This document shows, in pieces, positions 11,549 through 30,469 of a stretch of DNA of 64,000 nt. The translations under genes and the position numbers were made by a program. The DNA comes from Pempheris klunzingeri. Lineage: Eukaryota > Chordata > Actinopteri > Acropomatiformes > Pempheridae. The stretch covers positions 11,420,933 to 11,484,932 of the forward strand of contig NC_092023.1 in the NCBI RefSeq assembly GCF_042242105.1, read 5' to 3'. The notes beneath the pieces were generated by a model. The model ran no database searches and was not told where the DNA came from. It saw only the letters and a list, made by a program, of their open reading frames with translations. Each line of letters opens with the position of its first letter. Within the stretch, counting starts at the first letter, position 1.

Positions 11549-11562
11549 GTTGCCATGGTGAC
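11549..11562. promoter_or_regulatory. X-box-like palindrome, intergenic
   Basis: GTTGCCATGGTGAC matches the RFX consensus with one half-site variant. It is more than 6 kb from the nearest start codon, so if functional it would be a distal element. Confidence 0.4.
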
Positions 11563-12649
11563 GGTGCCCGTGGTGACCAGAGGGCATTATTCGTTATTCA
11601 TCTGTATTGTTAATGGAAAGGTAATAGTTTGCATGAGTTCAAAGCCTGTATAAACTGAACGTAATCTTCGTTCATGCTGCCATTCCTACAAACATAAAAA
11701 CAAATATGAATTACTTAATGCCTCTTTAAGACTAAAGAATGAGCAGGAAACTTGAGAAACTTAAGTAAGTATAATAGGGAGAACCTGAATTAGCTTAACT
11801 TCAAGGCAAACGTGATCCATCTGCTAATCATTGAATATAAATCATTGTGTGTAGTGGAATGATACTCAAACACAGACAGAACAGCTCATTGTAAACGTGA
11901 CTGCTATTATCACCTGGAAACGTTGAGACGTTCTCTTTGTGCCCCATGAGGACTATTGTGTCTGAGGAAGAAGAAGAGGAGAGGGAGTAAGAGCGGGTCC
12001 GGACCAGTTGAGCAGGAAAATGGGAATTTCCAGGGAATAGTTACAGGCTGGATGTGGAAAGACGATCCCGGAAACTAAGTGATGTTTTTTTCTCCTTGTC
12101 TGAATAAGCAAACATCTTTGCATTACAAGAGTCATTATGAGAGAAAAACAAAACAAATACAGGAGACAGTTTGAATGAGTTTTTAAAACCCAGGAAATAT
12201 GACACAGTGCACATTTTCTGCATAATGAACCAATAATAAAACACAATACTTACAACAGCATGTGGCCCCTGATTTGAAATTATCTAGAACTGCCTTGATG
12301 ACTGGACACATTTTTTTTAGCTGGTCACAACTATCACATCTATTCAAAATACTTAAAAGTGATTCCAACCAATAACTCATTAATTTTAATGCATCTGCAA
12401 CATGTTATGTTGTTGGTTGTATGGTTTGAGTTCTGGACTGAATTTAAATAGTCTGCCTATGCCCACGTTGGTATTTTTGCTTGTTGTGACATCATTTCTT
12501 GGACTGTCTTCAAATACTTCATATCCCTAAAATGTGTACAACCTCAGCTAAAAGGTTACACATAAGTCCACAAACATAATAATTGATAGAAGAATTGAAT
12601 TTATCTCATATGTAAAAAAAAAAATAATAATACAAAAATCGAACACAGT

Positions 12650-12790
12650 TTGTTAGCTTTGTTTTGGTCTCTACCAACTAATGAGGGAAATATCTGATTC
12701 TTTGTTCACTATGTTCACTAGCTTGTCGCTTACATGCTGCTGGGTGCAAAAAGAAAACCGCTGCGTAGAGCTGAGGGGAACTGTAGAGTT
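12650..12790 (+). repeat. Dispersed repeat family R1, copy 1
   Basis: Shares the ordered words 'gttttggtctctaccaact', 'gggaaatatctg', 'ttcactagcttgtcgc' and 'gctgctgggtgc' with copies near 40255-40400 and 44938-45070. Not assigned to a named element. Confidence 0.6.
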
Positions 12791-13386
12791 GGTGATACTC
12801 TATGAAACTCTATGGGTTCATCACTATGAGCGACCCCTTTCACATTACACACCCTGATTACATTGTTAATTCAAACATATTCTTACTGCAGCTTTACAGA
12901 CACAAAATTATGGAGACCTTGCTGACCTCTCAACTAAATCTCCATCTGCCCATCCATTTCCCTTTGCTCAGTAATACACGAGGCAGTGAGGAATATGTTT
13001 GGACATGTAAGGCGTTTAATTCTGGTTAAGCATTTGTTTTGCCATCCTCCTGGGAGGTCAGAGTTCAGGTTCAGCTACAGAGCAGATCCCCTGGAGCTAG
13101 CAGAGCAGACACAAACAAAAAGAATCTGGCTCCTCAAGTTAGAGCTCAATGTGTCAGACCATCAGGCCGCCCTGCTCCCATCCAGGTCACAGCGAGGTGG
13201 AATGAGGTCCTGAGATAATTAAATGTTTTCTCTTTTTTTAATGGATGAAAAATGTGTGGTTCTATCAGGAACACAATGCATTCTTTATCATTGTTTGCGT
13301 ATGTGTGTTACAGTGTGTAACTACACCTACCACTGACAAATGGCCATTGTATTTTCACAGACCTGGCAAGGGTTCCCATGGAAGTA

Positions 13387-13388
<2 letters not shown>

Positions 13389-13456
<68 letters not shown>
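13389..13456 (+). repeat. (TG)n microsatellite
   Basis: About 34 perfect TG units in the intergenic spacer. Confidence 0.97.
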
Positions 13457-13457
<1 letters not shown>

Positions 13458-13929
13458 AGGGTTACGACTTGTAACCATATCCATAACGGTGGAGCTAGTT
13501 CAAGGCGTGTCTCTCTCACTGGCTAAACACTGGCGAGTGAAACCTGCCGTTTCCTGTGTGTGTGCCGTTTGCCTGGTGGTTAAGACAAGCCTGAGATAGT
13601 TTCACATTTCATTATATAAGAAGATAAAATAAACAATTTAACATCCCCTTGATGAATTCAGAAGCTTGCTAAAGTAAACTGTTGAGGAACTATCACAGTA
13701 TGTGAAAATGTATCACTTCCTGTGAGACGTTTTCTAGGATGAAGACTGGACTAGTTAGAAAAGAAAGTTTGAGGTGATCTGGAAGATGTCTCCCTTTGCA
13801 TATAAAACATCTGTAAAACATTGCTATCATAAAATCTAAGATGGTCAGATTTCTGTAATAAAGTAGCCACGGGAGGCATGGACTTTAACAGGTTGTGATT
13901 AAAAGCATAATTGAAGGGGTGTAGAAAGT

Positions 13930-14115
13930 GTCCATCCTATGTTGCAGGGGAAGAATTTAAAGCTGCTCTTATCAGTACTTTTATAATAACAATGGATCAA
14001 ATGACGTGTGTTAAAGGGACAGCTCTGCTGCTCCCATCAGCTCTATGGAGTATTTTATCTTCTTCTGCTTTTATGGCCTGCAACTTCACAGCTTTGAACT
14101 ACTCTAACTGCTCTC
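13930..14115 (+). repeat. Dispersed repeat fragment
   Basis: The phrase 'ataacaatggatcaaatgac' followed by 'agctctatggag' resembles 22395-22495 ('ataacaatccatcaaatgac', 'agctttatggag'), so both are probably decayed copies of one family. Confidence 0.45.
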
Positions 14116-15747
14116 ACTAGCAAACTGTAAACAAAACAAACATTTGACAAATTGTGATCTTATGAATTCTTAATGCAGCTTTAATGATATTGCCTTACAC
14201 ATTAGTATATATATCACTAGTAGTATATTTATTATAGATACAGATTGAGGTTTTGAGCTCATTAAACTCAAGATGCTTGTTAATGGAGGACCATGAATAT
14301 CTGCAGTGGTTTGTTACAAACAACACGTCCTTGGTATTGGGCTCATTTGTGAAGACTACCTTATCTAAGACAACGCATGAAAACTGCATCAGAAGACCAA
14401 ACCACATTCAAAAGGCCCTTGAGGTTACACTGATTGTATGACCAAGGAAGCATCGGCTGAGGTGACTGCTAGGTTATCCTTCCAAATAAAAGAATAAAGT
14501 AACTCAAACCCTGAACTAACTTCTTTCAAGACGAACCAAACTCTGTTGCTGCTGCCAGACACAAGAAAGACGTCATGTTCTTGTTTTTAAGTGTTAAAAC
14601 AGCAACTGTAATCGATATAAGGAGGACTGGATCACATCATCAGAAGGAGTAGCCCTCACTCCATTCAGACTTCTTGGTGTCACTGCCCTTTGATAGCAAC
14701 AGAGGAGGGTCACCAAACATACTTGAGTGACCTTAGCAGCGGCTAACAGAGGAATCAGATGACAACAGGTTGACTCAGGGTGTGTCAGCATCTACAGAAC
14801 AAAACAGGCAAAACTGCGGCACCTTTAAAAAGTCTAGTTAGCGTTAGAGTGTGTCATTAGCACAAAACACCAGATTTCCTAAGAAATGTTGTATTATGAA
14901 ATATCTATTGTAGTGCAGTTAGCTGGTTACGCAGTGGACTGAAACACACACTCGGAGGTTAAACATGACATTGAAGTGAATGAGACATTCTTTACCATTA
15001 AGATTATTTGCAATTTGAGCCCGTAGGCACATTGTTTCTGGTACTCCCTAATTTGTGACTCACACACTCGAAACCACAACTTGGACAAAAAAAAGAAACC
15101 TCTAGAGCACAATGTCACATGCTTTATTGTTAGTATGAAATCTGTCAACACAACACTGATGTATGTTAAATAAACAATTAGATGGTTCAGTCCTTGCAGC
15201 GGACTTGTGTCCTTAAGCAATACCTTGAACCTCGAACTTTTCACTTATGAAAAACTCAAAAAAAAATTTAGTTTATTGTTCACAAAAGCAAACATAAGCT
15301 TCAATGTAGAGCCGGGTCATCACAACCTGTATGTCTAGTTGGAATCGCTCCAACAGTAGCTCGTTCTTAACATCCCACTGATTTCATTTCTGTCCCAACA
15401 GAGTCGGTGATCTCTGCGCGGCACAAAGCATAAAACTTTGTGATAAGCATCCAGCGGCAGAGATGAAATTTCAAACACGCGTGTGGATGTTGTTATTCAT
15501 TTTGTGACAACGCTGCAGATTGATATTTAATTCAGACAGCAATAAAAAAAAAAAAACATTGTAGAGTCGTCCAACACAATAGGTTTTGAGTATTGTGGTG
15601 AATTTTAATCCCTCATCTTGGAAACCATCTCGCTGTGTTTGGCAGTTTGACCAGGTGACACACTCGGAGACAAAGAACACACACTGCGACATTTGACATC
15701 GTCTCTCACCAGCAATAAACAAAATCTAAATCCACTTTCATCTTAAA

Positions 15748-15832
15748 TGGACCAGTTTGACATTTTGGGAAGTACATGCATCTGCTTTTATACTGAGATT
15801 TAGATGAGAAGACTGATGAGGGGTTATGTGCT
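15748..15832 (-). repeat. Teleost dispersed MITE-like repeat, copy 2 (inverted)
   Basis: The text 'agtttgacattttgggaagtac' through 'tagatgagaagactgatgag' is the reverse complement of the end of the repeat seen at 30835-30992. Confidence 0.5.
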
Positions 15833-15933
15833 GGACTGTTGCTTTTTTTGGGACCAGTAACTTCCTGCAGCCTGCAGAGACTGTAGTTTCAGGAAACTAC
15901 AGGTGATGACTTAAAATCCCAACTGCTCACAAC

Positions 15934-15935
<2 letters not shown>

Positions 15936-15979
<44 letters not shown>
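15936..15979 (+). repeat. (TC)n microsatellite
   Basis: A perfect CT dinucleotide run of about 44 bp. Confidence 0.96.
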
Positions 15980-15983
<4 letters not shown>

Positions 15984-16511
15984 GCTCTTTGGCTTGCTCT
16001 CATGTTTCACTCCAAACCACTTACTCTACATGTTTGTCCCTCTTTGTCTTTCCTCGTCCTCCTCTTGCCGTCCTGATCTGTCATTCTTTCTTGCTCGGCC
16101 ACATGTAAGTTCTACCTAAACAAACCAAACTCACCTTCCCTCTCTCTCTCCCTCTGTCCCTCCCTCCATTCATTTATTCAGCCTTGAAGTAAATCTAGCA
16201 CAAATGATTAGTTACTTTGCAGGAATGTAGTTCGGTGGGTACCCATACAAACACATGCAGACACACATACTCAAAAATGAACATAAACTTCAGTTAAGTT
16301 GCTGAGATCAAAGCTCAGGCATGCAGCTTGGTGTTAAATGCTGTAATGAATAAATGAATGGATGGTAATATCCTGAAAAGGACTAAATATTCAATCCTCA
16401 AAGTTTTAAAATCCACAGCAGTACATAGTGTAGCACAAGGAAATTATCATTTATTCTAAATTCTAATAACCCTGAAGATAGAAAGACTGCTTTTATTACC
16501 AGCTGTCACTT

Positions 16512-16516
<5 letters not shown>

Positions 16517-16552
<36 letters not shown>
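16517..16552 (+). repeat. (TG)n microsatellite
   Basis: About 18 TG units. Confidence 0.95.
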
Positions 16553-16557
<5 letters not shown>

Positions 16558-16689
16558 GTGGTCCTGGAGACACCTATTGTAGCAGGAACTACCACTGTGG
16601 GCAGATTTTGTCAACACGATTGCATCACAACCATTTCAATGCAGTCAAGAAACTTTCCAGGTGTGTAGTTAAGATTAAAATGAGACCCA

Positions 16690-17032
16690 AGTTCAGACTT
16701 CATTGGTCCCCCCAATGTGACCCGCTCCCAGGTCACACTGGTTTTAAGCGGCGGATCACTGTATCCCAGTTTCAATCAATCTTACAGCCCCCGACAGAAA
16801 ACCGCCCACCTCTGAACCTGGTTCTGTTCGAGGTTTCTTCCACTTAAAGGGGAGTTTTTTACCTGATGCTGCTCATGTTGGGATTCTTGAATCCTAAATT
16901 TTGAATTCTTGAATCGTTGGATCTCTCTCTTAATTAAAGAATTTAGTCTAGACCTGCTCTTTTTGGAAAGCGTCTTGAGATAATGCTGTTATGAATTGAC
17001 GCTATATGAATAAAGATTGATTGATTGATTCC
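16690..17032 (+). mobile_element. 3' tail of a LINE-type element (CR1/L2-like)
   Basis: The order 'ggttctgttcgaggtttcttcca', 'ggagttttttacctg', 'aaagcgtcttgagataatgctgttatg', 'gacgctatatgaataaagattgattgattgatt' follows the 3' end shared by many teleost LINE copies. It ends in a short ATTG tandem, as is usual in the L2 group. No reverse transcriptase is present, so this is a 5'-truncated copy. Confidence 0.6.
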
Positions 17033-17817
17033 ACTACCACGGATCCAGCGCAATCTAAATAACATCCAGCCTTCATTATAACAACTAACAACAGCATCTT
17101 ACAAGATCTAAGATAAGATAAGAGATAAGATCAACTTTATTAATCCTGAAGGAAATTACTTAAATCTACACATCTTGTCAAAAGACTTCTTCTTTAGATA
17201 GAGGAGATTGGAGCCAGCTTGTGAATTTTAACAAAATTTTAATCTTGCATGCAAGAGGAGCGTTCAACAGTGCAACAACACCATAGAGGTTACAGAGTAA
17301 AAGGCTCATCTGGTGAGCATCTACAGTTAGGTTTTATAATGGGCGTTGTGGGTGTAGTTCTCACACATCATGTGATCATCTACTGGCGTGAGAACTTCTT
17401 CTTGTCCTTGTAGATATGAGGCATCCCACCGTTGCAGAGCGCACCCTCGATTGCCACTCTGTCTGGCAATTCGTGAGCAAGTCCTTGGATGGCAATTCTC
17501 ATAACACATCTACACATCCGTTATCAATGACCATCCCATTACATCCTTGATAAATCCAAAACATTATTTAGGAAGATGGTGCATTAAACCTTTATTTGGA
17601 TGTCCATAATGAAATAGACCAATATCTAATCTAATCTAATGATTTCATTTGTTAACCATGACCACAGCAGCACCTGCAACTCCTTTTACAGCCCACGTGA
17701 ACGCTGCATTAGTTGCTTCACAATCACTTTTTTGTGTGCATGTAAACGGGTCGCTGCCATTTATAGAGACACACACAAACAGTATAAACAAATGAGGGCA
17801 GACACAAACGCATAAAA

Positions 17818-17821
<4 letters not shown>

Positions 17822-17866
<45 letters not shown>
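17822..17866 (+). repeat. (AC)n microsatellite
   Basis: About 22 AC units, 190 bp upstream of the first MAL-family start codon. Confidence 0.96.
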
Positions 17867-17868
<2 letters not shown>

Positions 17869-17985
17869 GAGACATCCTCCCACTGCACAAACAAAGTCAA
17901 AAAGCACCTGTCAAACTGGTTGAGCAATGGATGGGTATGTGGAGTGGAAGAGAGGAGGTGCTGGAGAACAGGGAGGGGAATCTTC

Positions 17986-17993
17986 TTTAAAAG
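17986..17993 (+). promoter_or_regulatory. TATA-like element of the first MAL-family gene
   Basis: TTTAAAAG lies 63 bp before the ATG at 18056, which would put the start site about 30 bp before the ATG. Only a weak TATA match. Confidence 0.35.
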
Positions 17994-18055
17994 GAGATTA
18001 AAACGCATCTCATTTTAGAGGAAATCACACACATACACACACAGTGTTTTGGACT

Positions 18056-23892
<5,837 letters not shown>

Positions 23893-23896
23893 TAAA

Positions 23897-26697
23897 TCAA
23901 AACACCGACCCAGCAACAAACCAAGAACAAGAAGACCAAAAAGAAAAGAAAAGAAGTAACCAGCTGACCTGTCATTTGTTTTTTTTTTACTTTTTTCAAT
24001 TTAGATTCTAGTAATTTGCTTTTAAACGGAAGTCACAAATCATGAATGAATGAGTGGAAAAACAAACACGTTATTAATAAATTACTTTTTCATTGGTTTG
24101 ATTTGTGAGGCAGGCCTGCAAATTATTGACCCACAATTTACTCTTTTCTTAATCAAAGAGGCTGCAAGTGAAATGAAGCTGATGAAGTTAAATTTTGTTT
24201 GTCAGAAAGAAATGTTGTGTAAGGAAGGTGGAGGAGTGTAAATAACTAATGAAACCACAGACGGAATTAAATATTTAGGGGCAGGTATTATGATATCTAA
24301 GATACATTTCTGAGGACATCCAAAAAATTTGTTTGTGCTTTATTTCTAATTGTGAGGTAGAAAGTAGTTCCCATAAAAGTTGATCTTGATGCTTTTTCTG
24401 AAGACTGTGACTGTGATAATGTTGCTGAATTTTTCAATGCTAAGATTTTAATGCTGTGAGTGCCACAAAAGTAATCTCTATTGTATTGAAGGCAGATTTT
24501 TAAGAGCTTTATCTCAAAACCTGGACAAATAAAACAAAAAACTATCTTTTAGTCACATTTTAAAGGTTAATTGAAAACAGCCAAGGCTGAAATACCCCTT
24601 ATTTCAGTCCCTATTGTAACTTAATAACTAACACTAACTAACTAACTAATACTAGATCCTACACTTCCCATAATGCAACTTTCATTAGGCCATCCCTGGA
24701 AAACTCCACACCCACAGTTTTAGCACCTGATAGGGAACTAGATAAAATAGCAAATTTGTTTGCTGTTAAACTACAGAGCACAGAAGAAGACAGTGGTCTA
24801 TCATCACTCAGCAGAGTGTAATTAAGGTGTCAGTGGTGACTTCATTCTGCAGGTAGAACGATGAATGACCTGAAAATGTGGTACTAAATTCGACTTCTTC
24901 ACTGAAGTGAAAAAGTACATGCTCATGAAATCAGTTTTGATGTTGGGAAGGTGTGCAATGATGCAAAATAATAAAACAAAAGTGATAATTCTCCACAAAT
25001 GCACAAAAAGGAGTAGAGATTATAGACACATCTGTATAGTATAGTGAATAAAAGTAAGAAGTTGTGATATAAATATAAATATAAATACTCAAGTGAAGTA
25101 CAGACACCTGAAAACTCAACTAAGTACAGTAAGAGAGGATTGGTACTTACAGAGTGATAATTAATACCAGAAATTTGACATTGGCTTGCAGTGAATATTT
25201 CTACAAATCAAAGAGACATTAAAGCATTTCACACTCACCAGCAGAGCTTTGTGGAAATGTATATAGCTCATTCATCCTTGAGGCTCGTACCATTCAAAAC
25301 CTGAAACCTTCCACACCCAAAAGACTGATTGGAGAGAGGAATGCCCTTTATTTCCTACATTTTTTCTCCACGTTTACAAAAAATGATTGATATAAACGCT
25401 TGAATATAAGTCAATAATGATTTTTCCCCCTTGACCATCGCAAGTCTTTTCATTCAATTTTAACACAATAGCTTAAGTGTTACCTTTTCTTTCTTGAAAG
25501 GCTCGTTTTTGATGTATGGAAGGATGTTTCAACATGATCTATTGTTTGCATTTGTGTAAGAAACTTAAGACAAATTTGAGGATGTAAACATTTCAGTGAT
25601 TTCACTTTACAGGTATTTTTGGAATCTATGACGTGAAATAAATTAACTGGAACTACAAACTACGTGGTGGCTTGTGTGTTTGTTCAAACAAAGTCGAGGT
25701 GAGACAATCAACACATTCCCACAATTTCAGCATTACCTTTCTGCTCCGTGGAGAGATTATGTGAAAACATTAGCTAATGATTACAGTTGGCTTCAGCCAT
25801 TTCAAAAGTTGTGTCTCTCCATTTTATATTAGATTTCATTTACATCACAGAATAAAAAGGTCGTGTAAGGCCAAAGAACAAATTTTGAATTTTAAGATAC
25901 TTTTATGTGTAAAACTAAAGAACTCTAATCTTTTCCTGAGCGACAGTAGACTGAATGATGTGGAGCCTTTAAGACATGTGAAGGGTTAATGAACCTGCAG
26001 AATGGGTTATTGTCTCACCTGACTTAACCTGCAGTGTGTTATCAGGTAAGTGGTGTCAGTATTACACTGCCCCGGGATACAAGTTAAATCTACCTACATG
26101 TATTTGGTGGTTTGGTTTTGGCCGATATACCTTATTCTACATAATTTGTTACGTTTGGAAAATCTAGGATTTTGGCCAGAATTTAAATCAGCATTTACTG
26201 ATTTTATGGCCACTTGGGGGCAGCAGAGCAAACCATAAATAAAACTACAACATATTGTCCCTTTAGTACGTTGGCATTGCTAACATGTTAGTGAACAGAC
26301 TCATTTTAATTTGCTTATTTACACAACATTAACATTGGCGTCTTCCTTTCCTTGGAGCCAGTGCAAGTCCTCCTGTGTACAGTACAAATACAGGCTGCAG
26401 GCACTCAGCTAACACAGTGAAAGGGTCATAAAGTTTGTATAGCCTAAAACTCAGTGAGGTGTTTTTTTTCTTAGCATCAACAATGCAGGCATTTGAACCG
26501 TAGCTGTGGGGCACAGAATTCCTCTTCTGGTTGTTTCAAAATCCTCTCATTGGTCACCAGCTTGCATTAACCACCATTGGCCTTAGGTGCTGTGAGACAA
26601 AGGGTGTGTCTGGTTTGTACCAGTGCAAGGAGCTGCTGTGGGAAGGGATCGCTCACCCACAATAGCAGAACGGGTTTGTCTGCTAACTTAGCTTTGC
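23897..26697. other. Spacer between the two MAL-family genes
   Basis: AT-rich 3'-flanking and intergenic DNA without recognisable exons. The first 640 bp may be 3' UTR up to AATAAA at 24528-24533. A second AATAAA (about 25636) lies further on. A CTCF-like core is at 26210-26226. Confidence 0.6.
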
Positions 26698-26705
26698 TAT
26701 AAGAG
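26698..26705 (+). promoter_or_regulatory. TATA-like element of the second MAL-family gene
   Basis: TATAAGAG lies 97 bp before the ATG at 26795. The following GC-richer stretch would be the 5' UTR. Confidence 0.45.
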
Positions 26706-26794
26706 TCAGTAACACCTGCTGCTGCTCCGTTAGTTGAGAGGAGAGCCCAGGTTGCTCGCTGCTGACTCGGCACAAGCAGAAGGCACAGGCAGAG

Positions 26795-29669
26795 ATGGCT
26801 GCAACTACTGCTCAGCCTATGGGGAGCCTGCCCAGCGGACTGGGGATATGCACCACGGCCCCGGATATATTTTACCTGCCTGAACTGGTGAGTGGACAGT
26901 GACAGAGGACAAGAGCGGCTGATCTCGGAGGGATTCTTTCCATTGTGGATCAATTGGTGATGGTTTAGTTTTAGTTTAGTTTTTATTTTGATGAAACTGA
27001 TTTTAAGTATATGAAATATAACAAATGAAATGAAAAGGAATGAAACAAACAATGCACCTATTTTGTTCAAATTGTTCCTAGATCCGAGTCTGGTCCTGGT
27101 TATTCTTCAAATAAATATGTATTATATAGTTAAAGATTGATTAGAAAGTCTTTGATTTAAAAAAACGTAAAATTTTGTTTTTTGTGCATTTTGGAGCGAT
27201 GGGATGAGGTGAAACAGACTCCTCATATGGGAGGAGCACCTTCATCTTTTCACATCTCACATTTCACTCATACTGTATCTGCGCTACTAATCTAAGAAAG
27301 AATGCGGCCAACTCTTCTTCTGCCTGAACGAAGACAAAAGATAGAGACTGCTCATATAATGGCCAAGAGGAAGGCGTTTGTGTCTAACAAGTAGACTCAA
27401 ATATATTCAAGGCTGTTTTTTTTTTTTATCCAGGAAGGAATTGTGATGGTGGGCAAGTTGTTCCACAGCAAGAAGGTTATGGGTTTGAACCTGCTGGCCT
27501 GCAAAATGCGGTTTGCAGTTTGAACGTGGGGTCTTTCTGTGTGGAGTTTGCGTGTTCTCCCCCTGCTTGTGTGGCTTTTCTCAGGGCACTCAGGCTTCCT
27601 CCCACAGTCCAAAGACATGCAGGTTAATTGGTGACTCTAAATTGCCCGTAGGCGTGAGTGTTAGCATGAATGGTTGTCTGTCTCTATGTGTCGGCCCTGT
27701 GAATGACTGGCGAGTGCTCCAGGGTGTACCCCACCTCTCGCCCAGTGTTGGCTGGGATTGGCTCCATCCCCCTAAGCGACCCTTAAGGATAAGCGGTATA
27801 GTTAATGGATGGATGGTGACGAGGATACACTAATGTACTGCTTCATCTGTGCAGCAAGCCACGCTTCCACTCAGATCGGCATGAAAACAGGCAACAAATC
27901 TGCACACGGTGAAATGGCTAAATTCATCTGTAAGGATTTTTTAAAAGGTTATTCTGCACACCACAGTGTGTGAACAAGTTCAGATATCAGCTGAATTGAG
28001 ACAGAAGATGAGGTGTCAAATGTCAAATGCATTGTCTTGTTTTGCATATCACTGTGCATGCAGATCTCTATGTTTCAAAGGGCAGTAGGACCACAGCCTC
28101 TTCTGTTGGCCACTGGCTGGATGTCTAAAACTATTGCATCTGCTTAAGAAAGTAAAAAAATTAAGAAGTGAATCTAAATCTGCTGTTTTCAATGTAAGCA
28201 ATCATATTTTAATTTATCACATTGTCTTTCAATCATGATTTGGAGAAGAAGTGAAATGATCTCCACTTTATTACAGAAGTTTGTCTTAGGAAAAAGAGAG
28301 TTCAATCTACTGAATTAGTTCATATTTTTCTGCACTGATTTGATGCTGAATAGTTCAGGTGTGCAGTATTCTCCTGGTATGACTTTTATCTGTGACTAGC
28401 ATACAAACTCTATTTGTCATATTTGAAATAGGAATCCGTGCTTATCATGTTCTGTACCGATGTTGGGTCAGTGGTCTGAATCAATGATGACTTGTGGTTA
28501 AATTGTCAAAAAGGCTTTTTAAAATGAAGCTGCGGTCAGATGTGGATCACAGAGTAAATTTTTGTGCATTTTAGACACCTGAGACAACAGTTGGGTATGA
28601 CGCAGTACAACACTGTGAATTCCAAAGAGTTTAGACGGATGTGGTTAACACTTTATCTACAGTAACGTGGCAGACTAAACACCACCCACACTGTGCAGAG
28701 AGGCATATAGACAGTAAAGTGTTTGCTTTTCATGACTTTACTTTCACATTTCCTGGTTTTGATCAACATAGAATTTTGATTTTATACTTTTGCTTTGATC
28801 TTTGTAAGCTTCTACTATTAATAACCAATAATATCTGATCCATGTGTCACTGCAAATCAGCCTGGATCCGCTTAATGTTTAATAAATAATACAGGTAGGT
28901 CAGAGGTCATTTGGGAAGAAAACAGCCTGCCTAAGGAGCAGAAACTAGCAGTATCAAAAGTATAATTTCTGCTGGAGGTAGGATTTCATGTCTTCAGGCA
29001 ATTACTCCACAGCAAAAAATTTTCATTTCAGACAGATTGCAGGATTCAGGATTATTGTAGCTGCTGTCACAGTGGGAGAATGACAAGGAGAGATTAAAGA
29101 TGGACAAATAGAACTATGAAGAAAAGAGCATTAACAGGTAATTAGTTTCTAAAATATTGTTTATACTTTGTTTTAATATATCTGGTGTACCAGGATGGTG
29201 AAATTTGGTTTGAATGATCAACGGCTAAAAACAGAGAGTTCAGGCAAATACAGTAAATATCTGAGTCTGAAATTTTGCTTTGTACACTTTGATGATTCTC
29301 TTATCAACCGTAGATAATCTCATGAAGTGGACTTGAAATGTTTTAACAACTGTCGGAAACATTGCCATGATGGTTCAGATGTCCATGCACACCTCATTAA
29401 TGTTGGTAGCTTTAAGGTCACTCTAGCACAAAGAAATATCCTAAATCTCACAAACCAGAACAACCATCTGTCCAATCCATGTCCATCTTTGCAGGTGTTT
29501 GGGGGTTTAGTGTGGATCCTGGTGGCGTCGACCCACGTGGACCCACCGAACCCTCTGGGCTGGGTGATGTTTGTCTCTGTCTTCTGCTTCGTCATGACCT
29601 TCCTCTGGATGATCATCTTTGCTGCTGGAGGGCACAAGAACAACTCTGGCTGGGCTGCTGCTGTAAGAC

Positions 29670-29745
<76 letters not shown>

Positions 29746-30366
29746 TCAGAATAAAAAAAAGAATGAATGAAATAAAAGTGAGACACAGAGGGTTGTTTGC
29801 ATGTTGTAACATAAGTTAATCTTAATGTGTGTCCAGGACTTTGCTTACCACGGCCTGGCAGCGTTCTTCTTCCTCAGTGCGGGGGTGGATTTGGCTTACA
29901 TCACCTTCTCTAAGAGAACAGGAGAATTAAGAATATACCAGATTGACATCGCTGCTGTGGTGAGAACTGATCTGAGGACAGAATATTAACGGCTGTTCAT
30001 GTGAACAATATTTACTGGATAATGACAAGCAGCTATAGTAACTAGAGCGTGATGTTCTGTACATTTATGACTTGTTTTTTCTTTGAAAAATGGTTCACAT
30101 CAAACTGCTGACATGCCAAATACACAAGGTTACTCCCAACCATTAACCACTACTACTCCGTTAATAAACACCAAACTAAAGCACATCATAAAATAACTAC
30201 TGAGGAATATTAAACAACAGACTGATCCTCAGACAAGTTTTTCCTTTAAGCCTGTGCTCTGTGTTTATTTGTGTGTGTGTGTGTGTGGCAGGTGTTCGCC
30301 TACGTGGCCACACTCCTCTACTTCATCCACACTATCCTCTCCGCCATCCGATGGAAGAACTTCTGA
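26795..30366 (+). CDS. mal: MAL-family proteolipid (MARVEL tetraspan), probably mal, 152 aa
   Basis: Raft-associated tetraspan proteolipid of the MAL family, found in apical membranes and myelin in vertebrates. Exons 26795-26887, 29495-29662, 29837-29959 and 30292-30366 join in frame to 152 residues, one fewer than human MAL. The N-terminal word LPSG, the first membrane segment VFGGLVWILVAST, GWVMFVSVFCF, the DFAYH start of exon 3 and IAAVVFAYVATLLY near the C terminus are all MAL-like; the end is IRWKNF. All junctions are phase 0, as in the neighbouring copy. The gene converges tail-to-tail on mrps5, as human MAL and MRPS5 do, which supports the symbol. Exon 2's donor is followed within 10 bp by a GA microsatellite, and a TG run replaces part of the exon 4 polypyrimidine tract. 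A MITE fragment (30835-30992) lies in the presumed 3' UTR. Confidence 0.92.
27446..27822 (+). mobile_element. tRNA-related SINE-like element in mal intron 1
   Basis: Begins with a degraded tRNA-like head ('ttccacagcaagaaggttatgggtttgaacc', a B-box-like region). The body 'cctcccacagtccaaagacatgcaggttaattggtgactctaaattgcccg' is broken only by small changes, and the tail is 'gcggtatagttaatggatggatgg'. A second copy is at 59095-59385. The body type is widespread in teleost genomes. Confidence 0.7.
29672..29741 (+). repeat. (GA)n microsatellite after the mal exon 2 donor
   Basis: About 35 GA units begin 10 bp downstream of the exon 2/intron 2 boundary. Confidence 0.97.
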
Positions 30367-30427
30367 AGAGTGACGCTGAATCACAGACCTGCATGTCCAG
30401 GAAGAACTGTACAACGTGTGTGTGTGT

Positions 30428-30429
<2 letters not shown>

Positions 30430-30464
<35 letters not shown>
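30430..30464 (+). repeat. (GA)n microsatellite in the presumed mal 3' UTR
   Basis: About 17 GA units, 64 bp after the stop codon. Confidence 0.92.

Positions 30465-30469
<5 letters not shown>

Larger units (their letters stand above)
9725..18055. other. Intergenic spacer between nphp1 and the first MAL-family gene
   Basis: About 8.3 kb without a recognisable coding exon. Open frames here are short and show no family. It contains an HNF1-like/TATA pair near 10.6 kb, an X-box at 11549-11562, dispersed repeat fragments (11050-11182, 12650-12790, 13930-14115, 15748-15832), a LINE-type tail (16690-17032), a second tail-like piece in the opposite sense (17109-17160, aagataag...ctttattaatcc) and several microsatellites. 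Confidence 0.7.

Noticed and set aside
27513-27833. 106-aa frame with a Cys-rich look
   Set aside because: Lies in the SINE-like element. The same peptide words recur at 59150-59452 in the second copy.
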